Shown: piece by piece, positions 24,868-37,400 of the stretch | Layout of the letters: the number at the start of each line of letters is the position of its first letter | How positions within the stretch are numbered: the stretch's first letter is position 1 | NCBI GenBank assembly: GCA_030549335.1 | Contig: JAUKPH010000026.1 | Location: 2,232,001-2,296,000, forward strand | Direction of reading: 5' to 3' | DNA: 64,000 bases | Source: Pontederia crassipes | Lineage: Eukaryota > Streptophyta > Magnoliopsida > Commelinales > Pontederiaceae | Made by a program: the position numbers and the translations under genes | The notes under the pieces: generated by a model | Databases searched by the model: none | What the model was told of the DNA's origin: nothing | What the model saw: only the letters and a program-made list of their open reading frames with translations

Positions 24868-27422
24868 TGTAATACTCCTGATTTTCATTAAAGGTAATTT
24901 GGACTTTTATCCAAACCCTCATTATTTCCCCCTATATAAGGCCTATTTTCTCTCTCTTTCTCTCTTGAATCCACACCTTGACGACTAGGGCTTGAGGAAG
25001 AAGAAAGAGGAGATCAGGGAGAAGGAAAAAGAGGAAGAAGAAAAGGAAGAAAGAGGAGGAAGATTTAGGATCAAGGTATATAAATGGGATCCAACCCCTC
25101 TCTCTCCTCTCAAAGTTTTATTGATTGGATTGAGAGTAATAGGGCACCCTGCTCCTATTAGGGATTTGTTTGAGAAATTTATGAGTTTTATCAGATCTGA
25201 GATCATTTTTTATGGATTCATGATTAGATATAGATGTTAGGATTGCACGATTTAAGTTGCATAATCTGCCTAAATTCGTGACTGTATTTGCAACAATTAT
25301 TCGGATAGATTTTTCTTATCCAAAAATTGCAAATAATACGGATAGAAAGCTCTCGAAATCTAGTTTCCACAGAAATTGGTTTCGTATCATTTGAAGATCT
25401 GTACGAATAGTTATGATCAAAACACCGAACTGATGTCGTACTGTCTTGAGAATTCGTGAATGTTTTATAATAATTGTTCGGATAGATTTTTCTTATCCAA
25501 AATTATAAATGATATGGGTGGAAAGCCCTTGAAGTCTAGTTTTCACAGAAAGTGGTTTCATATGATTTGGAGTTGTATACAAATTGTTATGATCCAAAAA
25601 TCGGACTAGTCTCATTCTGTCTCAGGTAATCAAATTGTAAAACATGTAGTAAATTGGAAATACTAAAGTAGCTTTCGAAATTTATTCCCAAGTTAAATGC
25701 TCTTTCTATGAAAATTTGAATCATCTGAAAAGAATAAGTATAGGTTAAGTTATAAATATTTTAGTGACTGCTACCAGAATACTATGCAGAGAATACATTC
25801 TAGTAGTCGTATGAATTTTTAAGAAAAAGTCTCAACTCTTGTTAATGAGTGAAAATTGCATGTCTTAATGTGTTTTATAATGCATAGATGCTAAGAGATC
25901 ATATCTGAAATATTCATGATGTTTTTAGACTATGTTTATTGGAAGTGAAATCTCAAAAATCGTGACTTTCGGGTGGAAGATCGGACCCCAGGACATTGGT
26001 ACGGCCGTGCCAGTCTCGGAACGATCTTGATAGACCGAAAAATTGATTTATGTTACATTTATGTTATTTTAAAGATATTTACTAATATGTATTACTGATT
26101 GATGATTATATATGAACCTAGATACACGAATTGCATGGACAACCGTAACTAGGTTAAAATATGAAGATCGAGCGACGTAAATGATTATTGTTTGAAAAGC
26201 ATAATGAACCCAATTGTGGATGATGTTATATGTCGCCCCTCTATGACCCTTTATCGGATAATTGTCCGGAATGATCGTTAAACACATCGGCAACGGTGTG
26301 TGCATTCCGATGTCGCCCTCGGGCGAGAGTCTGGAATACACACATCGGCAACGATGTGTGCATTCCGATGTCACCCTCGGGCGAGAGTTCGGAATATACA
26401 CCGGCAACGGTGTGTGCATTCCGATGTCGCCCTCGGGCGAGAGTCCAGAATGATCGTTATATGCATCGACAACGATGTGTACATCCTGAGGTCGCCTTCA
26501 GGTGATAGGAGAGCATTGTCTCCTAGGCCTAGCTAGCCTATTGAGAGGGCAACGATATAATTCCCAACTATCGGAAGATATAACATTAATAGGAAATGGC
26601 CAATGATCGATCGAATGGAATGAAGTTCCACGGAAATGGAAGTCCAAAGGGTTATAAAGCAGCCCTGAGGAAAGTTATGGAATGATGTCCCACGAAAGTG
26701 GAAGTCCAATGGGTTATAAAATAACTCTATGGAGAGTTATGAAAGCAATGGTTATGATAAGTACATCCCACTTATATGCCTATGAATTGAATGAATGATT
26801 AATATGAATGTCCATACTTTATGTATGATGATGTGATTACATGTCTTCCATGCAATTACTTATGTGCATGATGATAGAATGATGTTGATGTTTGATATGT
26901 AGATCATATGTTAAGACATGACATGCATATTATTTATTTCCATTATATAAAGATGATGATGCATATTATGTAGTATCCTGTATAGGATTATACCATCGCA
27001 TGCATGGCCTTTACATACTCTAACCGAGGATACCCCTACATCCTGGATCCGTGCAGGTGTATAAAATTATGGATGATAACAGCTCAGCTCATGACGAATA
27101 AAATTGCACAATGGTCTAAGATATTAATAGTCAATTATCTTAAAGTCTTTTGACTACGTTTTAAAGAGATAATTTGAACTATGATTTAAGATCTTTTATT
27201 GGTTATTGATAACGGTTTAAATTCTATAACATTACTTTTGATATTTTTTTCGCTATATTTTCGAAGAAATTATTTTATCTTATTTAATGGATTTATGCTT
27301 TCGCTGAGTTTATAGAAAATCATAACAAAAATTTATTATGATTATGTGATGACGAACGGGCTAACACAACCGAATGATCCAATTGTCCTCGATAATTTGA
27401 AAGTGAAATTCGGGATATTACA
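24868..27422 (+). repeat. 3' LTR of the Tekay-type element
   Basis: 2555 bp, preceded by the polypurine run GGGAGGGAGGA and ended by the target duplication CTGGG. It contains four minisatellite units at 26262-26500 (cores at 26304, 26362, 26418 and 26483). Confidence 0.87.
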
Positions 27423-27427
27423 CTGGG

Positions 27428-28379
27428 ACCGGTGAACCTAACAAAATCAGACTCATATTGTCTAAATTATGAAATAAAACTTAAAGCACAAAAAAAATTT
27501 GACTACATCTGAGATTTAAAGAGGTAGTGGGACAACCAACATGCCCCTCCTCTTGCACAGAAATGAGGTGAATTGAAAGACAACATGAAGAAAAATTTCA
27601 TCCTACTTGCTTTTTAACCAAAAAAAAAAGAAAAAAGAAAAAAATGCTTCGTCAAGTTAACAACTCAACAAATTTAAGTGTCAATCGTTCTGAGTTCAAA
27701 ATAAATCAACTACTACATAAATATTAACATCGGAGAAGTGCCAAAGTAAAAGAAAATTTTTTTTTTCCCACCGTAACCTACTTTTTACATTTTTATAAAA
27801 AAAAATAGAAAGAAAACCGAGCTAAAACCCGGAAACCATAAAAAAAGAATATCCCAGGATCACACCCCAAAACAATATATTGCATCCATAATTATTAAAA
27901 GAGGATTCTGATACTTGAAGAAATCTTATAACCCAAATTCGAAGTATCATCTATAATATATGGACACTTGTGGATAACTTTTTACATTTCCGCAAGGCCA
28001 AAACAAAACAAACAAAAAAAAAAAAAGAAAGAAAACAGTCAGGGATTTACATCTCCGTCTATGAATTCATTCTTATTTGCACAGTAGTTCCATCCAAGCA
28101 TATGACAACGCAACCTGCCAAGTTGGAAACTGTACAGCGATTGGATCGGTGTCGGAATAAAAGAGATTCATAGCCAGCAGTGAATCCCGTAAATAGCCAA
28201 ACTGGTAGTCAGAAAATTCAACCATCATGTTATCATATGGAACAAAGGCTAATTGTGAAACAAACGCATAAGAAACACTTCAGTAAATCAAACTACGGTG
28301 CGATTCATAATGGAAACAAAAAATGTGTATGGTATACGAGAGCAAACCTCTATTTAACAGCATAATTATGGATGCTCAT
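27428..28379. other. 3' flank and probable 3' UTR of the phosphatase gene
   Basis: AT-rich, with A-runs near 27615, 27755 and 28010. The part next to 28380 should include the minus-strand 3' UTR of the phosphatase gene. No canonical AATAAA was found on the minus strand in this interval, so the transcript end was not placed. Confidence 0.4.
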
Positions 28380-28405
28380 TCATGTCGAATCCGCGTCTGG
28401 AAACA
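28380..28405 (-). CDS. DSPTP1-like: DSP exon 5 (predicted terminal coding exon)
   Basis: Acceptor TTATTTCAG|TGTTTCC restores the frame from exon 4 and adds VFPDADST before a TGA. It is short and has no strong homology support. It is preferred because related proteins end soon after the 'FEKSLG' block; read-through into the exon 4 donor would instead add only KLHVFCSIL. Confidence 0.55.
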
Positions 28406-31400
28406 CTGAAATAAGAAACAAACATACCATTCATTAAAATAGGAAAGTTTTAGAGAAAACACTAATGAAGCATTTAGTCATGATGGCCATCCACAAACAA
28501 ATTATTTACGCATTTGACAAAAACTAAAACAGAATGAGTTGTAGACACCAGGAATGCTTAAATGTTATACGCCCAATTGTGAAGAAGAAAACAATAAGCC
28601 GAATAAGAAAAAAAAAATGAATACATGGGTTTATTAAGTTTAAAGCAATATAAGTTGAATACAACGTAAATAAATGTTTATGCCACTAAGAAAAGCATCC
28701 AAGACAATAATCAATAACATATGTCCAGTAGGTAACACAATCAATAGATACCCTTCAAACAAGAATGTTAAAGCACAAGCATGAGAAGTAATAAGAAAAA
28801 GAATACCAATATTATTGTTAAAGAACAAGAAAAAAAATTATCAGAAGGAATATCAGGATTTATCTCTGAAGAAAATGTAAAGAAGAAAATCTTGGAATAG
28901 TCCATATCGAACTTTCTTAATTTCATAGAAGTTGCTTTGTTTTCTTTTCCATGGTTGAATTGTCCAAAAGGAAAACTTATTTATTTGAAACAATGCTTGA
29001 AGTACTGCACTTGGTCACATAATTTAAAGGAATGTTCATGCAACTCAAGAAAAACAAATGGACATTAGTGACAAATGGCTTTCCTTTAGTGAGAATGATT
29101 ATATAACATTGTTTAGTATTGATGGGTTAGAATTTTGTGAGTAATCTTTACATAACAGGAGAAGACAAACATGCCTAAAAATGGAAAAGAGCAATAAATG
29201 AAAACCTGGAAGTAAAGTATCTTGATGTTTAGGAAGTGATTTTTTTTTTTACACAAATTAGCAGTTAACTAATTTTTATTATATGGATAATATAAGATAT
29301 ATAACTAATTTTAACTAATTTTAGGTCTGAATGTTTTTAGGATTATAACCTAAGTTAAAAATTAAAAATTAGGCCTGCTCCCTCCAGATGTTGAAGTTGA
29401 TATAGCTGATGAAATGGAGAACGATAGAAATGAAGACAATTTGGAAGATGAAGATGCCATCTATGATGGAGCTGATTTGAATGATTTACTTTAGTTGTAT
29501 TAGTCCTTTAGGCATATGCCAATTCCTTAGTTTGATAGAACTTAGTCTCTTGATGCGTCCTGTGTGTTTTGTTATTCTGAATTTTGATGACTAGAATGTT
29601 AAAACTTTAGTTTTGGTAATTTGGAATTTGGTATTGATCCTTTGACATGTTGCTTAATATTTGATAACTTGATGAAAATTTTGCTTTATTATAATATTAT
29701 ATTCAGTTTTGTAACTCCGCCTATATTTTAGAAACTCCGCCTATATTTTAAACTCCGCCTATATTTTATAGCCGGTCCCAAGCCCGGATAAAGGAGGAGG
29801 GTTGTGTTAGGCCCCGACAGCCAGCATAAAATCATGTCGAATCTTATGAACATGGATCAACGAATAACTAATAGAGCGGAATGGCGTCGTATGATCCATG
29901 TAGCCGACCCCACCTAGTGGGATAAGGCTTTGTTGTTGTTGTTGTTGGATAATATAAGAAAGGCAAATTAAATCAACTGAAACACGAAAGTGTGCACTCT
30001 TCTTTTTGTTTTAGGGGAATGTGCAGTCGTCTTATCGGAGAGGAGCACCTTCTCAAGATTAAAAAAAATATCAGGGAAGGGACTTGACCAAGTTAAAACG
30101 TTGATAACAAGGTTTTCAAACTCGTTTACGTTTACGTCCGGTAAACATGAGACGTAAACTTATAGAATTTATGTACATGGCTATTTATATATATATATAT
30201 ATATATAATATATATATATGTTATAAAACATTTATGAAAAATAGTTGCTTTATGTTATTTTCAAAGGTAATAAGTTCAACAACAACAACAAAGCCTTATC
30301 CCATTAGATGGGGTCGGCTACATGGATCATACGACGCCATTCCGCTCTATTAGTAACCAAACCTTTCGGTATATTAAAAGGTAATAAGTTCATTGGTCAT
30401 ATTTCGACTCACATATATGAATTTCGTAACAATTCATCACAATCTTCAAGTCGATGCAACACAAGTTAAAACATAAAGAGATCAAAATTTATACATCAAA
30501 TGATGAAAGTATTTCACAATTCACGCAAATTGCAACATAAAGTATTCTTTATTGTTAAATCATGAAGGTTCGATGTTATTTTCATTTCAATTTCGATCTC
30601 AAATCTTGGTTAAATGCTTAACATTTGCATCTCGTGATTCTACCTGTAAACTTGGTTGAGTTCACTCGGGTCTACCTGAGTTCACCAGAGTCTACTCGAG
30701 TTCAACACGAAGTCCGATTCCACACCAAGTTCACTCAATTCCATGATTAAACTCGTGAACTCATATGAAACTCGCGAGTTGGTAGCTTCTTTGCTGTAGA
30801 AAGTTTGGTCTTTCTCCAAAATAAAAAAAATCAAATTATCTTTGAATAGCCCAACAATAAAAGAGAAGCAGATGTGGTTGGAACCACTATTTTCAAGCCT
30901 TTAGGTCATTTTTTAACATCACAAAGGAACTACATTATCAGCAATAAAATTATAGGCACATTTTTCTGACATTTTATGCCAATGAGGCTTCACTAAACTT
31001 CTTAGAGTTTTCACTCCAGCTGATGACATTCAGTAGCCAAATGCTACAGGAAGCTTTTTTAGTGCAGAACTCAATAAGTCCTTGCTATGCTTTGAATCTC
31101 CATCAAATAGTCTAGGCCAGGAGAATTGATGTGGAACAAGGATAGGATTATGAGCCTTTCTGCATTAGTTATTAGTTTTAAGCCTGAAGTTTAATTAGGA
31201 GCTAATTAGGAATGTTCTCAATATGTTTTTTCATTTGATTTCCTAGTAATTTAGCATAATTTGTTAGAATTTCTATAACTACTTTTGTATAGTTCCTTTG
31301 GAACACATGTTTAATAAATGAAACGTATGTTATTTTATAAGCGAATAATTTAATTAGTATACAGTTGTAGTTTAACCTAATAGATCTCCATCATCTTCTC

Positions 31401-34400
31401 TTTACATCCCAGCATCAAACTTAATAATTTAACAGCAAAATTTTTTAAGGACATAATGCTACCAAAATGATGGAAACAAATATCCTTTACAGAATACTGC
31501 AGAAAACATGTAGTTTACCTCCAAGAGATTTCTCAAACTTCTCAAGTTGCACCATGAAACCTCGATTAGGGGATGCAAATGGTCGTTTTCTCCTAACAAG
31601 TAACAAAGCATCTGAAAGACTCATACGATACTTCTTCATCAAATAGGCAACAATGATAGTGACACTGCACAGCAAATACTCAAATAAAGAACAAGCTTGA
31701 TATACTCTCAAAAAAGAACAAGCTACTATACGATAACTTCTAACTAAAGAAATTATTATAATTAGCTATCCAATATCATTTGACAAATTAAATTAAAATG
31801 TCTGACTCTTCTCTCAACAAAAAGGTAATAACAACGGTAATTCCTCAGGAAGCAAGTCATCTTGGTTCTCTTAGGTAGGAGTACATTTACAAAAAATACT
31901 AAGAAACAAGACACATTATAGTATCCAATACCAAAATATGAAAATCCTGGATACAGAATCTTAGGTTATTAAATAAAGAGCAAAGTGATCTTCCTTTAAC
32001 ACCACTATACTGATATAGCATGCTACTGAAGAAATGATGATTCCAGACTCCTAATAATTCCACATTGCCAGCAAGTCAACATAACTTTGCACCTCATTAC
32101 ATCTTAGACATATCAATTTTCAATTTTCCGTCAAATACTTCACCATTTTCCTCATGCAAAGATATCCTGGCTTGACAGCTAACCATGGCGATCGAGTTTG
32201 GACCAAAGATCTCATCTGCTAACTGTACAACTATAGTGTTTTCACTTAAAACATCTTACTCCATGAGGTTATTGGTCATATAAGTATGACTTTAATGTTT
32301 AAGATTGTTGGAAACCAAGGATGAAAGGCTTTTTAACCATATCAATAGAGGATCTTGTCATGCTTTTCTTGGTCATTCCATTCCCTTTGATTCAGACATA
32401 AAACCGAAGGAACTACACAAACCACAAAGATTTGTGCATTAATATAAATTAGAATGTAAAGCTGTGGAACAGATTTCCGTAGTCACCACCGGAACAAATA
32501 TGTGAAGCATCTTTTTTGCCATTGTTTAAGTGTACAGCATGTTTAAAAATAACTCCACTGGTGTAGAATTACATATTAGATTTATCTCTTTGTGAATAGT
32601 AGTTTTTTTTTTTGAGAGAAAAAAGGATGACTACCCCTTCGGTTGCCATCCAGGTATATATATATATCACTGAATAGAAATATCATGTACATGTGGAACA
32701 CTCTCCAGTGGAGAGCGGCAAAAAAAGGAAGACTAGGTACTAATCAAAACCCCACTCCCGAAGAAGACATGATATATGGTGCACAATACCCTCCACCTGA
32801 CATCTCTCCCCACAAAAAATGGCACGGTTGCGCTGAAGCCAGATGGCCCAGGCACCAGCCAAAAAAGTCGCCATTGGAACTCTCCATCCCAACCTCTGTC
32901 TGCCGAGACCCCTGAGGGCCTGCCAAAAATCCAGGACCGTCAGATAAGCACTGGCCATGCTGCTCGTCCATAACCAGACCTCTCTAGCCACCAAACAACA
33001 AAAAAATAAGTGAGTGACATCCTCCTCTGTCTCTCCACAGAGTACGCAAGAAGCATCAGCCTGTGGAGCCCACCGTGCTCTATATGCTCGAGTAAGGATC
33101 CGCTCACGCCGCAGAAGCCAAGCAAAGACCTTGACTTTCAGCGGAACACGTGAGCGCCAGATGAGACTGCAATCTGCTCGGAGGTCTGCAGAGTCGGTGA
33201 TGTCTGGAAGGAAATGGAGATAAAGACTACGTGCTGAGAAAGAGTCAGATATCCAGACCCAGCCATCCGTCCACACTGGATCCGGGCAGAAAGGCGCAAT
33301 CCGCAAATGGAGAGCTAGTAGCTTGGAGACTCGCTGATCAGATAAGGGAGAGCCGAAAAGAGGAGTCCAAGAGCCGGTGCCCGGGCCACCCGTCTCCGAC
33401 CAGCACTCTGCCACAGATGCGTCGGTGTGCGCCGCAAGTGCCCGCAGGCGGGGGAAGGAAACCGCGAGTGAGCCTCCGACTAACCAGTCATGCCGCCAGA
33501 AAGAGAAAGCCTCACCGGAGCCCAATGCCGGAGTCATGAAAGGCCGCACCCAAGGAAATAGGGCCGCCACCCCCTTCCAGAAAGAGGAGGCACCACGAGG
33601 TAAAATAGGCCTGGAGTCCCAAGATAGATCTCGACCATAGCATGTGAAAAATACCTCCTTCCATAAATTGTCTTCGGGGCCCATAATCCGTCCAACCCAC
33701 CGGAAAAGGAGTGCCCAGTTAGTGCAACGAAGGTCCCGAACGCCCAATCCTCCCTGTGTGGTGGGCCTGCAAATGGTGTGCCAGGCAACGAGATGAACCT
33801 GGCGGGCTTGACTGCAACCCTGCCAAAAAAATCTGCTCCTCAATGAGTCAATCCGTGATAATACCTGGGCTGGCATCTGAAGCACAGACATGAAATAGAT
33901 CGGGAGAGCTGAGAGAACAGCACGGAGTAGGACTAGGCGCCCCCCACTGGATAGGAGCCGAGAACTCCAACCCTGGAGGCGGTGCTCCAGCCGCTCAATG
34001 ACCGGGGTCCACCTCTGAGAGCCAATATGACGGTCCGAGAGAGGGAGACCTAGATAAGTGATGGGCAAGGCGCTGGCTGGAGTGTGCAGCTCCGCAGCGC
34101 ATTACGATGCGTCCTCCGCCACCATGCCAAAAGGAATGAAGATGGATTTGGCATGGTTGATCTCGAAGCCCGAGGCTGCCCCGAAGATCTCCACCAGGAT
34201 GGCCACCCGCCTGGCCTCAAGCTCATATCCCTCCACGAAGAATGTGGTGTCATCCGCATACTGCAGCAAAGGCACCACCCTGTCGGCAAAGCCGCTGAAG
34301 AGGCCAGCCTGACATGCCTCCTGCGTGCATCTGGCGAGGCCGTCGACGGCCAGCGTGAAAAGCATCGGCGCGAGAGGGCACCCTGACGGACTCCCCGCTG

Positions 34401-37400
34401 TGGCTGCACCCAGCCCCCTACCGTCGACCTGTTGACCAGGACCGAGAAAGAAGCGGTAGTGATGCACCGCTTCATCCAAGAAATCCAAATCGACGGGAAG
34501 CCTCTGACCTGCAAGGAGCGCCAAAGGACCATGAGAGAGAATCATAAGCCTTGGAGAAATCGACCTTCCAAAGGAAAGCCCGACGTCCCCTCCGCCTCCA
34601 GTGTGCTAGGATCTCTGAGGCCATGGTGTAGTTGTCGGTGATGGATCTGTCATGGATGAAAGCCGACTGAGCAAGATGAATGAGATCAGGAAGCACCTCC
34701 CGGAGCCGATTCGCCAATACCCGAGCCACTAAGAGATAGATGGCATTGGACAGGGCGATCGGCTGGAAGTCCTCCACTCTCTCTGCTGGCGAGTGCTTCG
34801 GGAGCATGAAAAGGAGGAACCTGTTCAGGCGCTCAAAGCCCCGGTTCCCACTAGAGAATTCCTGGATGACTGCCATAATGTCTTCCTACACTACGGACCA
34901 GAACTCTCTGTAGAAAAAAACCGGAAAGCCGTTGGGGCCGGGGGACCCCTCACCATTAAGGTCCCGAAGTGCATCAGTGACCTCGCCCTCAGTGATGGTC
35001 TGCACTAACATGGAAGACTGAGCGTCAGTAAGACAAGAAATACCCCTGGGAGACCATTCCCACGACGGCGCGGGCCGGCGTCGAGAGAAGTCACGATGGA
35101 AGTCGGAGATGGCAATCCCGATGCGATGGTGTCCGGTGATCCTCTCTCCCATGACCTCCAGGTGGTCAATCCGGTTCGCCCTCCGGCGAGAGCTCGCATA
35201 TAGGTGAAAAAATCGAGTGTTGGCATCTCCCTCCTGGAGCCAGGTCTGCCGGGAGCTGCCTCCACTGAATCTCCACCTTCCTGTCTTCCGACTGGATGGT
35301 CGCCTGCGGCGCTGAGCCACCTCGGCCTTCGTGAGATGGCGGGAGTCCTCATCACGATCCAGCTGGGCAATCACCTCCAAGGCCTCCGTCCTCCGTGCCT
35401 CTCGAGCCAACCGGATCTGTCTCCTGTAGCCCAAAAGGAAGCACCGCAAGCCGTGGAGTTTAGCAGCAAGAGTTTGTGCCGCAGAGTCTGATGCCGCAAT
35501 CCTTCGCCACTGCTTGGCCACCGTTTGTCTGAAACCATCCTCTGAACGCCAGGACCTCTCGAACCGAAAGATGGATCTCAGAGCCTGACCGTCGTTGGAC
35601 CTCCACAAAAGGGGTGTGCGGTCCGAAAACGGTCGATCCATAGCCTGAACGTCAGCGAACTGGTGGGCCTCAATCAACTCAATAGAGGCAAGAAATCTGT
35701 CAAGTCGGGATCTGGATGATGGTGCCGCCGTACTCCTCCAGGTGAACTTTTTGTTGCCGGAATGTCGGACAACGACTGCGAGTAGACGAAGTCCCTGAAC
35801 CCCTCCGCACAAACATCCATGTCCAAAGTGACATTGAAATCGCCTCTGTCGTCTGGTGGGGCGATCGTCCATGTCCAAAGTGACATTGAAATCGCCCCCG
35901 ATCAACCATCGGGCGTCTGGGAGGTGAAGACGGGCAGCTGAGAGCTCCTCCCACATGTCCGTCCGAAAGGACTCCGAGCACGGGCCATAGACACAGGAGA
36001 GGAGGTAGGAGGATCCATCAGTGTCTCGCCTCAAGTGGATCATCATCGAGAAGCGTGCCGTCCAAGAATCTACCAGTGTAAACTGATCGGGCCGCCAACC
36101 GACGATGCAGCCATCGGAGCGCCCTATAGAGCCGAGGGCTATGTGCTGAGATAACCTCGAACCACCAATCTGCTCCCACATCCGGGTGCTACACTCCTCA
36201 AGTTTGGTCTCCTACAGGAAGACCACATCAGCCTCCCACTCCATTAGATAGCGGCCGAGGATTCGACACCTCCCCTCGTCACCAAGGCCACGGACGTTCC
36301 AAGTGAGCACCTTCATAAGGAAACCGTGGTCGTCGCACCCGTGGGGAATCCTCTACCCACTGTCATCCGCCGTCTGGAGCTTCCCCTTGCGAGCAACAGA
36401 AAACGCTGAGGGGAGCAGAGTGTAATATCCCTATATTTACCAATTTGCTAATTAATTTAAATATATAATTAATTAAGTTAATCAATCTCCTTGACATAAA
36501 TGCTTGAGTAGTAAATGAATTGACTTATTAATTAATCATTGCGAGTATTCGAGTATTCTGATAGTGATACGTAAATACTAAACATGATACTAATTTTAGC
36601 AACTATCATGAATCAATGAACATAATTAATTATTAATTAAGTGGCTGGATTGATTCATTGTATAACATGGCTTGTTTGTATTGGAATATGAGTCGTTGAC
36701 ACCCGTCTGAGGATTAACATTAGCAAGATTGAAATATTCCTATTTAATGAGTCAAATCAAATTGTCATAATGATTTCTGCTAAATTTATTAGCTATTTGA
36801 GCAGCTAACCTTCATACCTAAATATGCAAATTATGTATAAAGGTCCATATGTTAAGGTAGTATTATTAATCATAATAATCATGTGAGTTACCTAAAATAA
36901 TTAATTTGATCACTTACGTGGAGGACCTCATACTTCCACCGAGTTACCTAAGACCTTGATAATAGGACAGCTCACTTCACATTGTTTTTAAGAAATAGTG
37001 AGCTGTCACACCATCATGAGTTGGCAATCATGCAAAATTCAAGCTAAATCATAAAAAGAAAATATAGAACTTACCTGATTTGTGCCCAATGGGAGAGGAA
37101 AATTTACCGACTTACCATATGTGATTGAAAAAAAAAGAAAGACTTCAATTCTTTGTGGTCGGCCAGAAGGAGAAATAAGAAAGAAAAAAAAAAGGGTTCT
37201 TCCTCTTTGAAGCTGACCGAATCAAATTAAGGGAAGGAGAGACAACAGCTTCAACAAGAAAAAGGAAAGAAGCATAAATTTTATAAGGTATGTACGAGGT
37301 GGATTTGAGTTATTGACCTTTCTATTTCATAGTAGTTTAAATTTTTGATAATTATATGTAAAGTTATACATATCATGTTGTTTGAATTAATAAGAAAATT

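Larger units (their letters stand above)
19190..27422 (+). mobile_element. Ty3/gypsy element, Tekay/Del chromovirus type, with 5-bp target duplication
   Basis: Both LTRs (19190-21829 and 24868-27422) begin TGTAATAC and end TTACA. The target duplication CTGGG lies at 19185-19189 and 27423-27427. A tRNA-Met primer site follows the 5' LTR and a purine run (GGGAGGGAGGA) precedes the 3' LTR. Internal parts on the plus strand: protease end, reverse transcriptase, RNase H, and an integrase C-terminal/chromodomain-side block. No gag or integrase core was recognised. Long LTRs and the 'FPDELSELPP' and 'EYPIEILEYEERHLKNK' blocks place it with Tekay/Del. Broken, many disruptions; LTRs are similar, a few percent different by eye, so the insertion is not ancient. 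Confidence 0.87.

Noticed and set aside
28640-28828. Minus-strand open frame of 62 codons in intron 4
   Set aside because: Hydrophobic by AT-rich composition, no splice signals that join the phosphatase frame.
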